A stretch of 5,238 bases of DNA from Verrucomicrobiota bacterium (GTDB lineage: Bacteria; Verrucomicrobiota; Kiritimatiellia; JAAZAB01). Below the pieces are notes generated by a model. The model ran no database searches, was not told where the DNA came from, and was given only the letters and a program-made list of their open reading frames with translations. The DNA lies in contig JAHIMN010000241.1 of assembly GCA_018896395.1 (NCBI GenBank), positions 1 to 5,238 of the forward strand, in the 5' to 3' direction. Shown piece by piece: positions 1 through 5,238 of the stretch. The first letter of the stretch is position 1, and each line of letters begins with the position of its first letter. Made by a program: the position numbers and the translations under genes.

Positions 1-69
1 CAGATGCGCCAAAATTACGCGACCGTCTTTTCCGGCGAACATCAGCGTTTTTACAGGATGCCTTCATAA
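1..69 (+). CDS. Possible C-terminal end of an upstream gene (partial, uncertain)
   Basis: Frame 1 of the plus strand is open from the window edge to a TAA at 67-69 and gives 22 residues ending in ...FYRMPS. The codons look like those of the downstream glycosidase gene, and a perfect stem-loop (94-113) follows 24 bp after the stop, as might be expected at a gene end. The peptide is too short to assign to any family. A minus-strand frame starting at the ATG at 42-40 and leaving the window to the left is also open, so the direction of whatever lies upstream is not settled. Confidence 0.2.
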   Translation, partial: QMRQNYATVFSGEHQRFYRMPS

Positions 70-93
70 CCCGTTGGGTTAAAGGGAAAAGTG

Positions 94-113
94 GTGCAAG
101 AAATAACTTGCAC
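94..113. other. Perfect 7-bp stem-loop
   Basis: GTGCAAG (94-100) and CTTGCAC (107-113) are perfect inverted repeats around the six-base loop AAATAA. The structure sits between the possible upstream gene end at 69 and the palindromic repeat at 123. No T-run follows on the plus strand, so it is a poor intrinsic terminator. It could be an mRNA 3'-end structure or a protein-binding site. Confidence 0.35.
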
Positions 114-122
114 GCTGTGTTT

Positions 123-156
123 ACCCGCCTGCAACGCTGTAGCACTGCGGGCAGGT
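123..156. repeat. Dispersed 34-bp palindromic repeat, copy 1
   Basis: This 34-bp stretch is identical, base for base, to 4621-4654. The match extends six bases to the left with two differences (117-156 against 4615-4654, 38 of 40 identical). It is an imperfect palindrome: the outer arms ACCCGCCTGC (123-132) and GCGGGCAGGT (147-156) pair with one mismatch and one G-T pair around a 14-base centre that itself contains GCT-GT-AGC. It lies outside any supported gene. Size and structure resemble REP-type extragenic palindromes, but the family is not one I can name. The other copy is embedded in a larger element; this one lacks that element's outer arms. Confidence 0.85.
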
Positions 157-464
157 TGACAAAATATGACAGTAACGCTGATGTTCGTGCAAAATTCAGG
201 TATCAAGTTAACCTTTTGCAACATGAAGACGTGGCTGTGCCCGATGAGGCGGGAATCGCTGGGCCGGAACTAATTGCGATCAGATGCCGACAGAAACTTT
301 GGCGCAGGTTCAGTTTTCCAGACAGCAATTACGGAAACGGACTATTGCATACGCGATCGCGAAAGATTGTCACGGAATTCGCGAGCTTGTTCAGCCATCC
401 CGGATTGTCGGAAACACTCTGTCAGCGCTTGATTCCGGAAAGCGGTAAGAAGTCGAACAAATTA
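157..464. other. Spacer upstream of the GH2 gene, no convincing gene
   Basis: This stretch has no open frame that looks clearly coding. A plus-strand frame is open from the window edge to 500, but its translation is rich in Arg, Ser and Cys, it runs through the 34-bp repeat, and it overlaps the well-supported start of the GH2 gene. A second short plus frame (ATG 284 to TAA 446-448, 54 codons) has protein-like composition but no ribosome binding site. A TTGACA hexamer at 156-161, directly against the repeat, has no good -10 partner at 16-18 bp. The promoter of the GH2 gene presumably lies here but cannot be placed. Confidence 0.5.
357..384. promoter_or_regulatory. Possible operator: inverted repeat with two-turn spacing
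   Basis: TCGCGAA (357-363) and TTCGCGA (378-384) are perfect 7-bp inverted arms with centres 21 bp apart, about two helical turns. The left arm overlaps a 10-bp perfect palindrome CGCGATCGCG (352-361). The site is about 90 bp upstream of the GH2 start codon, a sensible place for a regulator. Arms this short can arise by chance and no regulator gene is visible. Confidence 0.2.
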
Positions 465-470
465 AAGGAG
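465..470 (+). promoter_or_regulatory. Shine-Dalgarno site of the GH2 gene
   Basis: AAGGAG ends four bases before the ATG at 475-477. It fixes this ATG as the start of the glycosidase and argues against the overlapping frame that ends at 500. Confidence 0.8.
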
Positions 471-474
471 AGAT

Positions 475-2844
475 ATGAGTGTGATAATAGATGGAGATAA
501 GTTAATTGAACGGCAATTGCGGGCGACTCAGACGGAGGAGGTTGTCGTGGCGGACGGTATAAAGACGCAAATTGTTCCGGTACGTTATACACCGCCGCTG
601 GCTGATCCTTCGTTGACTTTGAGCCTGGACGGGGCATGGCGGGTCAAACGCCGGCCTTTTCCGAAAGAAGAGGCAATGCTGGCATCATCCGCCATAAAAG
701 ATCAAAACTGGGAGAAACTGGCCCAGCCGGGAAAGATATTTTATGCCGATCCGGAAGCGGAACATGCGCCGATTCCCGACTGGGACAGGGTGACATTATC
801 TCATATTAATCCTGAAGACGGCGCGGTGATTCGGCGGAGTGTGCGCATACCCTCCGCCTGGGCCGGTAAGCGCATATATCTGCGGTTTGACAGCATCTAT
901 CCCGCCGGACGTGTTTATCTCAACGGCAAACTTTTGGGCGATCACCGCAGTGGTCTGACTCCGGTTGAATACGACGTAACCGAACTTGTAATCCCCGGCG
1001 AAATGGCGCTGGTAGCCGTCCGGCTTTTGCGCAAACATAAATTTGTCCAGATGGATATGCCCAGGCATGCGCTTGAATTTGCCGGGCTGGCGCAGCCCGC
1101 CTGCTTTTTTGCGACCGAGCAATGTCAGATCAGCGACTATCATCTTTGCGCGGAACTGGATTCCGCGCTTGTCACCGGCACGCTGGCAGGCAGTGTCATT
1201 TTACGGAATCACGGGACCACGGCGGTGAATGCCAAAATCCGCCTGGCAATGACGGAACAAAGCGATAACCCGGTGGCGGTTGTTATAAAGGATGCGGTTC
1301 TGGAAGCCGGAAATACTGTAGAAGTTCAATTAAGTGTAACCGTAAAAAATCCTAAATTATGGAACGACGAATTTCCTAATCTCTATCAAACCCGGCTGGA
1401 ACTTGAAATTCCGGGACAGCCTGTGCAAACGGTTGTCTTTCGCGCCGGGTTCCGCCGGATGGAATTGAGCCCGGCCGGTCCTGAACTCAACGGTCATTTT
1501 GTAAAATTCCGCGGCGTGAATCATCTTACCTTTCATCCCGAAGGCGGAATGCACACGCCCCGCGAATGGCTGAAATGCAATCTGCAATTGATGAAAAAAG
1601 CGAACGTGAACGCCATCCGCACTCATTTTCTGGGACCGCGCGACTTGGCCGATTTATGCGATGAAATTGGCATTTATCTTCTTCAGGAACTGCCGATAGA
1701 TTGGGGCACCCATTACATCCACGATCCGGAATGGGTGGGACCGGCGTTAATGCGGATTGAGGGGGGGATTCGTCGTGATCGGCATCATCCGTCGGTCATG
1801 GTATGGAGCGTTGGTAACGAAAACATGCCGGAGAGTTCTGGCGTGGCTGAGGCCGGCTGGAACCACCTGCGCATTTACGATCGTTTTTGCAAACGGCTGG
1901 ATCCAAGCCGGCCGACCATGTTTCCCCCGCCGGGACCGTCGAATAAGATTAACGGTATTTTTGAAGTCCGCGTGGGCGATATTGCCGATACGCATTACAG
2001 CTTTAATTTGCAGAAGGAATTCCGCCGTACCGGGAAGATGGTCAATCCGCGGAGCTGGGATGCCGATATGGAGGCAATGACCCGGGAACAGGCTTTGGCG
2101 CGCGGCTGGAGCGGAGTATGGTTCAGTTCGGAATACGGCATTTTCAACGGATTGCCGGATTTACTCAATGCGCCGTATCTCTCGCGGATCTGCGATCAAG
2201 CACCAAAAGATGTTCTCAACGGCGAAAATTCATTGCAGGTGTTTATTGAACGACTTCGGATGGAATGGGGCAATATGCGCGCTGATCCTTCCTGTCTGGG
2301 AGGCGCATATTTTCCGTGGTTATGTTGCGGCGCGGGTAAAGGACATGAAGGCAATCCCTGGGGTTGGGTGCGCTGGGGCGAAGATGCCGACTGGGGCGTG
2401 GTAACCGCCGATCTTCTGCCGAAACCGTTCTTCTGGGCACTGCGCGTTCTATTCAGTCCGGTATGGTTTCCGCCAAGGGCGGCATGGAAAAAGGGTGCGG
2501 ATAGTTTTGCCGTCACCTTGACTAATCAATACAACGCGATTGATTTGAAAGATTGCGTTTTACGCACACAGCAGAACAGCGGCGGCAAGTGGATGAGCAT
2601 GGTGCGGCAATATCGCGACGTTCCGGTGACATGTCCACCGGGTAAAACAGTGACACTGGATGTTCCCATCTGGCATGACGGCATGAAAAAGGCGTTGGCG
2701 GACGGCAGCTTCGGCTATTGCCGTTTCAATCTGCTGGATCCCAAAGGGTTTCGTCCCATTACGGCGGACGTGTTTGTTATGCCGAAAGAGATGATAGCGC
2801 GCTACAACGATGTCATGCCGGTTGGCCCGGATGCGGTCTTGTGA
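475..2844 (+). CDS. Glycoside hydrolase family 2 protein (beta-galactosidase/glucuronidase type)
   Basis: This is a 789-residue retaining exo-glycosidase of family GH2; the substrate is not clear. Visible domains: an N-terminal jelly-roll sugar-binding domain (about 46-215, with LSLDGAWRV at 49-57 and VYLNGKLLGDH at 147-157), an Ig-like sandwich (about 222-330, ending in LWNDEFPNLY and GFRRME), and a TIM barrel (about 333-660, opening with FRGVNH at 345-350). The acid/base is Glu449 in WSVGNEN and the nucleophile is Glu553 in SSEYG, so the enzyme should be active. VTLTNQYNAIDLKD (about 680-693) resembles LacZ domain 4, but the large LacZ C-terminal domain is absent. The usual TSHYP stretch reads THFLGP (383-388), and the LacZ metal-ligand region (ETHG) reads IDWGTH, so it is not a standard LacZ. 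I found no signal peptide; a cytoplasmic enzyme acting on imported oligosaccharides is inferred. The start is set by AAGGAG four bases upstream. Confidence 0.95.
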   Translation: MSVIIDGDKLIERQLRATQTEEVVVADGIKTQIVPVRYTPPLADPSLTLSLDGAWRVKRRPFPKEEAMLASSAIKDQNWEKLAQPGKIFYADPEAEHAPIPDWDRVTLSHINPEDGAVIRRSVRIPSAWAGKRIYLRFDSIYPAGRVYLNGKLLGDHRSGLTPVEYDVTELVIPGEMALVAVRLLRKHKFVQMDMPRHALEFAGLAQPACFFATEQCQISDYHLCAELDSALVTGTLAGSVILRNHGTTAVNAKIRLAMTEQSDNPVAVVIKDAVLEAGNTVEVQLSVTVKNPKLWNDEFPNLYQTRLELEIPGQPVQTVVFRAGFRRMELSPAGPELNGHFVKFRGVNHLTFHPEGGMHTPREWLKCNLQLMKKANVNAIRTHFLGPRDLADLCDEIGIYLLQELPIDWGTHYIHDPEWVGPALMRIEGGIRRDRHHPSVMVWSVGNENMPESSGVAEAGWNHLRIYDRFCKRLDPSRPTMFPPPGPSNKINGIFEVRVGDIADTHYSFNLQKEFRRTGKMVNPRSWDADMEAMTREQALARGWSGVWFSSEYGIFNGLPDLLNAPYLSRICDQAPKDVLNGENSLQVFIERLRMEWGNMRADPSCLGGAYFPWLCCGAGKGHEGNPWGWVRWGEDADWGVVTADLLPKPFFWALRVLFSPVWFPPRAAWKKGADSFAVTLTNQYNAIDLKDCVLRTQQNSGGKWMSMVRQYRDVPVTCPPGKTVTLDVPIWHDGMKKALADGSFGYCRFNLLDPKGFRPITADVFVMPKEMIARYNDVMPVGPDAVL

Positions 2845-2861
2845 GCAAGAAAGATTTTTTT
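2837..2861 (+). terminator. Possible weak terminator of the GH2 gene
   Basis: TCTTG (2837-2841) and CAAGA (2846-2850) form a 5-bp stem around TGAG, overlapping the GH2 stop codon. A run of seven T follows at 2855-2861 after AAGA. The stem is short and AT-rich, so efficiency would be low. The adjacent T7A5 tract also offers a T-run to transcripts arriving from the convergent gene, but no stem precedes it on that strand. Confidence 0.25.
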
Positions 2862-2952
2862 AAAAATAACCGGAAGATAGGTAGAGCGTGAAAATGAGAG
2901 GATGAAATGTTGTGACCAAGCGATTCATGCTCAATGATTATCCATGGACGGC

Positions 2953-4407
2953 TCACGGGATCATGCCCCATTCCCCGTCCGGCAGATTCCATCCGCCGCC
3001 CAGTGCCTTGTAAAGCTGGATGACGACCGTCAGGCGGTTGAGCTGGGTCTGCGCCAGGTTATTCTCGGCCGGGAACAACTGCTGTTGGGCTTCGAGCACC
3101 TCGTAATAACTGGCCTTGCCGGCGATGTAGCGATCACGCGACACTGCGACCGCATCCGCATAACAGCGCACACAACGCGTTTGCTGGGTGAAAATGTCTT
3201 CCAGTTTGACGCGCGTGACCAGGGCGTTGGCCACGTCCTGGAAAGACGTGCGCACGGTCTGTTCATAGGTAATGGCCGCTTCTTCGCTTTGTGCGCGCGC
3301 CTGGCGAATCTGCGCCATCAGTGCGCCGCCCTGGAAAATCGGCCCGGCCAGGTTACCGCCTATGCTCCAGGCTTGTGCCTCGTTGTTGAACGAGTTCAGG
3401 TCCGGGCTCACGCGCCCGAATAGCGTGGTCAGACCGATCTTAGGGAAGCATTGGGCGATGGCAACCCCGATCTGGGCGTTAGCCGCGCGCAGAATCTGTT
3501 CCGCTGCACGAATATCCGGCCGCCGCCGAAGCAGGTCGGAGGGCAGCCCGGCAGGCACCTCCGGCGGCGTATCCTGCCGGAGCAGGGTTGTATCGCGCGG
3601 CACCGTCCCCGGATTGCGGCCGAGCAGAAGATTGATCTGGTTTTCCTTGATCACAATCCGCCGCTCGATATCCGGAATCAGGGCGGCGGTTTGAGCAACT
3701 GCGGCTTCAGCCCGGGAAGTTTCCAGCCGCGAGGCGGCGCCGCCGGCCAGTTTATTGCTGAAAATATTAAGACTTTCTTCAAACGAAAGCGTTGTCCGCT
3801 TCGCGATCTCCAACTCGAGATCCAGTTCCAAAAGTTCGAAATAGGCCTGGCCCACACTGCAGACGACCGTCAACATGATCCCGCGCCGGTTTTCAGTGGT
3901 GGCCAGCAGCTGGGCTTGCGCAGCTTCGTTCAAGCGGCGGATGCGGCCCCAGAGATCAAGCTCCCACGTGGCCGAGGCGGCGAGCATCAGGGGATTTTCC
4001 GTTTGGCCGCCGGCGGGCGAAGCGTTGCCGCGAAACGCGTTGCGACTGCGCTCCAGATCGCCCTGATAGCCGATCTGCGGGAAAAACTGGGCGCGTGACT
4101 GCGCCGCCAGCGCCTGGTACTCCTCGACGCGCTTAATGGCGATGCGCAGATCGTAATTATTGGTGAGCGCGGTTCGAACAAGTTCGTGGAGCGTGGCGTC
4201 GGCAAACACGTCCCACCACGGCAAATCGGCCATCGTCACCTGCTGGCTGATAACGCCCTGACCGAGGAACCCGCCAGGTGCATCCACAACCGGCGTCTTA
4301 AACCGGGGGCCCATGGCGCACCCGCCCGCCAGCAGAAAAGCCATAAGCAACCCGGCCGGCGTCGCCGCGCGCCATAGCCAAGTCTTAATAATCGAAATGC
4401 GTTTCAT
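2953..4407 (-). CDS. Outer-membrane efflux lipoprotein, NodT/OprM family
   Basis: This 484-residue protein is the TolC-like outer-membrane channel of a tripartite RND efflux pump. The N-terminus has basic residues, a hydrophobic stretch and a lipobox LLAGGC with Cys30, so it should be lipidated and exported. Family landmarks appear in order: LPWWDVF (62-68), WELDLWGR (148-155), LLRRRPDIRAAE (292-303), FPKIGLT (321-327), GPIFQGG (355-361) and LYKALGGGW near 465-473. They span both halves of the duplicated OEP domain, and the length is normal. I chose the ATG at 4407; an in-frame TTG at 4416 adds three residues, and neither start has a good Shine-Dalgarno sequence. The RND pump gene lies upstream on the same strand, which supports a shared efflux role, but the gap is 320 bp and full of palindromes. 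The transported compound cannot be read from the sequence. Confidence 0.95.
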   Translation of the reverse strand: MKRISIIKTWLWRAATPAGLLMAFLLAGGCAMGPRFKTPVVDAPGGFLGQGVISQQVTMADLPWWDVFADATLHELVRTALTNNYDLRIAIKRVEEYQALAAQSRAQFFPQIGYQGDLERSRNAFRGNASPAGGQTENPLMLAASATWELDLWGRIRRLNEAAQAQLLATTENRRGIMLTVVCSVGQAYFELLELDLELEIAKRTTLSFEESLNIFSNKLAGGAASRLETSRAEAAVAQTAALIPDIERRIVIKENQINLLLGRNPGTVPRDTTLLRQDTPPEVPAGLPSDLLRRRPDIRAAEQILRAANAQIGVAIAQCFPKIGLTTLFGRVSPDLNSFNNEAQAWSIGGNLAGPIFQGGALMAQIRQARAQSEEAAITYEQTVRTSFQDVANALVTRVKLEDIFTQQTRCVRCYADAVAVSRDRYIAGKASYYEVLEAQQQLFPAENNLAQTQLNRLTVVIQLYKALGGGWNLPDGEWGMIP

Positions 4408-4463
4408 ATGAACCAATGCGGACTATGCCCGCACCCCAAGAGAATTAACCGCGGATTACACTG

Positions 4464-4484
4464 CCTGCCCGAGCGCTGGCCAGG
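4464..4484. repeat. Short hairpin module, degenerate relative of the 34-bp repeat
   Basis: CCTGCCCG and GGCCAGG flank an AGCGC loop; the stem pairs with one C-C mismatch and one G-T pair. Its left half equals the start of the reverse complement of the 34-bp repeat, so it looks like a shortened, inverted relative of 4621-4654. It is flanked by related motifs CGGATTACAC (4452-4461) and GGATTTCACGGAT (4484-4496). Confidence 0.5.
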
Positions 4485-4550
4485 GATTTCACGGATAAAG
4501 AATCGAATATTAAAAACAAAAAGATTTTGCTGTCTTCTAATATCCCCTCG

Positions 4551-4598
4551 GGTCCATCCTCGGATCCGTTGGATCCTATGGATCCAGAGGATAGGACC
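4551..4598. repeat. Long hairpin with three GGATCC motifs at 9-bp intervals
   Basis: The arms at 4551-4567 (GGTCCATCCTCGGATCC) and 4580-4598 pair over 17 bp with two single-base bulges, around a 12-base loop. GGATCC occurs at 4562, 4571 and 4580, exactly 9 bp apart, so one copy lies in each arm and one in the loop. The outer CCTCGG (4546-4551) also recurs inverted at 4607-4612. On either strand RNA from this region should fold strongly. No T-run follows, so it is not a standard terminator. Confidence 0.7.
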
Positions 4599-4620
4599 CT
4601 CCGGGTCCGAGGACGTGTCC

Positions 4621-4654
4621 ACCCGCCTGCAACGCTGTAGCACTGCGGGCAGGT
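4621..4654. repeat. Dispersed 34-bp palindromic repeat, copy 2
   Basis: Identical to 123-156 over 34 bp. Here it forms the right-hand hairpin of the composite element, 74 bp beyond the pump gene's stop codon in the direction of transcription. The right flank (CCGTGTTATCCGTGGT) belongs to the element's terminal arm and is absent at copy 1. Confidence 0.85.
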
Positions 4655-4727
4655 CCGTGTTATCCGTGGTAAAAAATCTTTATTGATGTTTTTCTTGTTT
4701 TTTGTGGTGGTTCCCAACGTTTAGTAT

Positions 4728-5238
4728 CTAATTATCCGCGGTTTCCGCCATAGGCGGATCCGCCTGAGGAGGAGATTTTTCTTTTGGTTGCGATTCTTTT
4801 TCGTGCAAGGGGGTACGTGCCGGCGGTTCCTTGCCGTGAATCAGATGCTGGATAAAGGAAAAGGAGACCGGAATGATAAAAATGGCAATGCAGGTGGCGG
4901 CCAGCATGCCGCCGATCACCGCCGTGCCAAGCACCTGGCGCGAGACCGCGCCGGAGCCGGTGGCGACCCACAGCGGCACACAGCCCAGGATAAACGCGAA
5001 GGCGGTCATCAGGATCGGGCGCAGTCTGATACGGGCGCCTTGCAGGGCGGCATCCACGGCCGACAGGCCTTCGGTATCATATCCCGTTTTGACAAACTCA
5101 ACGATCAGGATGGCGTTTTTCGCGGCCAGCCCGATCAGCATGATCAGCCCGATCTGGACGTAAACGCTGACGTCCATGTGGCGCAGATAGACCGCTAAAA
5201 AAGCGCCGAAGACCGCGATGGGCGTGCCCAACAGCACG
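4728..5238 (-). CDS. RND multidrug efflux permease, HAE1/AcrB type (C-terminal part)
   Basis: The last 169 residues of an inner-membrane proton-driven efflux pump are present; the gene continues beyond the right edge. The fragment covers the last four membrane helices (equivalent to TM9-TM12 of AcrB): a helix ending at AVYLRH, then IGLIMLIGLAAKNAILIVEF, RLRPILMTAFAFILG, and GTAVIGGMLAATCIAIFIIP. The proton-relay residues of AcrB TM10-TM11 are kept at the same spacing: Lys40, Arg71 and Thr78 of the fragment correspond to K940, R971 and T978. After the last helix a hydrophilic tail of about 35 residues, rich in Pro, Glu and Lys, runs to the stop; such tails vary in this family. The outer-membrane channel gene follows on the same strand. 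The substrate cannot be deduced, and a periplasmic adaptor would be expected upstream of the pump. Confidence 0.95.
   Translation of the reverse strand, partial: VLLGTPIAVFGAFLAVYLRHMDVSVYVQIGLIMLIGLAAKNAILIVEFVKTGYDTEGLSAVDAALQGARIRLRPILMTAFAFILGCVPLWVATGSGAVSRQVLGTAVIGGMLAATCIAIFIIPVSFSFIQHLIHGKEPPARTPLHEKESQPKEKSPPQADPPMAETADN

Larger units (their letters stand above)
4448..4670. repeat. Composite palindromic element with imperfect terminal inverted repeats
   Basis: The ends are related as inverted repeats. ACCGCGGATTACAC (4448-4461) matches the reverse complement of 4657-4670 at 12 of 14 positions, and CCTGCCCG (4464-4471) is the exact reverse complement of 4646-4653. Between them lie three hairpin modules (4464-4484, 4551-4598, 4621-4654). 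The last is identical to the repeat at 123-156. No open frame in it looks like a real protein. I see no clear target-site duplication. It could be a MITE-like non-autonomous element or a REP/BIME-like cluster. It occupies most of the spacer between the pump and channel genes, and nothing else is recognisable in that 320-bp gap. Confidence 0.65.

Noticed and set aside
108..500. 130-residue plus-strand frame starting at TTG 108 as a gene
   Set aside because: The start is a TTG inside a stem-loop with no ribosome binding site, the frame translates the dispersed palindromic repeat, and it overlaps the well-supported GH2 start. It is treated only as a stop-free frame worth a search.
1761..1767. 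G7 run inside the GH2 gene as a phase-variation switch
   Set aside because: The frame is intact, the run encodes Gly-Gly in a conserved region before RRDRHHPS, and seven G is short for a contingency tract.
2953..4098. Several plus-strand frames (for example 2944-3423 and 3451-4098) opposite the channel gene
   Set aside because: They are antisense shadows of a clearly conserved NodT/OprM-family gene, and their translations show no domain or start signal.
4621..4654. Intrinsic terminator of the pump gene
   Set aside because: The hairpin is strong, but no T-run follows it in the direction of pump transcription, and the same sequence occurs elsewhere as a dispersed repeat.
4448..4670. CRISPR array
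   Set aside because: Repeats within the spacer are inverted or 9-bp tandem units, without regular direct repeats and unique spacers, and no cas gene is seen.
4404..4717. Frames of 79-92 residues on both strands across the pump-channel spacer
   Set aside because: They translate the palindromic element on both strands, and one encodes the same repeat-derived peptide as the frame at 108-500. This is expected from inverted repeats and not from genes.

Overview
The window comes from a Gram-negative, two-membrane bacterium. It carries the end of an RND inner-membrane pump and a lipoprotein outer-membrane channel, which only make sense in a diderm cell, plus a cytoplasmic-looking family 2 glycoside hydrolase. 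Coding DNA is moderately GC-rich (roughly 50-55% by eye). The divergent glycosidase and the palindromic spacer repeats would fit a carbohydrate-degrading member of the PVC group (Lentisphaerota, Kiritimatiellota or Verrucomicrobiota), but that placement is a low-confidence impression; no rRNA or marker gene is present.

Layout: 1-69 may hold the tail of an upstream plus-strand gene. 70-464 is a spacer with a short perfect stem-loop, one copy of a dispersed palindromic repeat, and no convincing gene. 475-2844 (+) is a complete 789-residue GH2 glycosidase with a good ribosome binding site and both catalytic glutamates. 2845-2952 is a short convergent spacer. 2953-4407 (-) is a complete NodT/OprM-type outer-membrane efflux lipoprotein. 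4408-4727 is a 320-bp spacer holding a composite palindromic element that includes a second, identical copy of the 34-bp repeat seen at 123-156. 4728-5238 (-) is the C-terminal part of an HAE1/AcrB-type RND pump that runs off the right edge.

The two minus-strand genes are in pump-then-channel order, as in a typical tripartite efflux operon. A periplasmic adaptor gene would be expected beyond the right edge. Unusually, the pump and channel genes are separated by 320 bp of nested inverted repeats, which may affect expression of the channel. The GH2 gene is convergent with the efflux genes and is probably an independent unit for breaking down an unidentified glycoside.

The best candidate for something unusual is the palindromic repeat family: a 34-bp imperfect palindrome present twice without a mismatch, 4.5 kb apart, once alone and once inside a roughly 223-bp element with imperfect terminal inverted repeats. 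No new protein system was seen.
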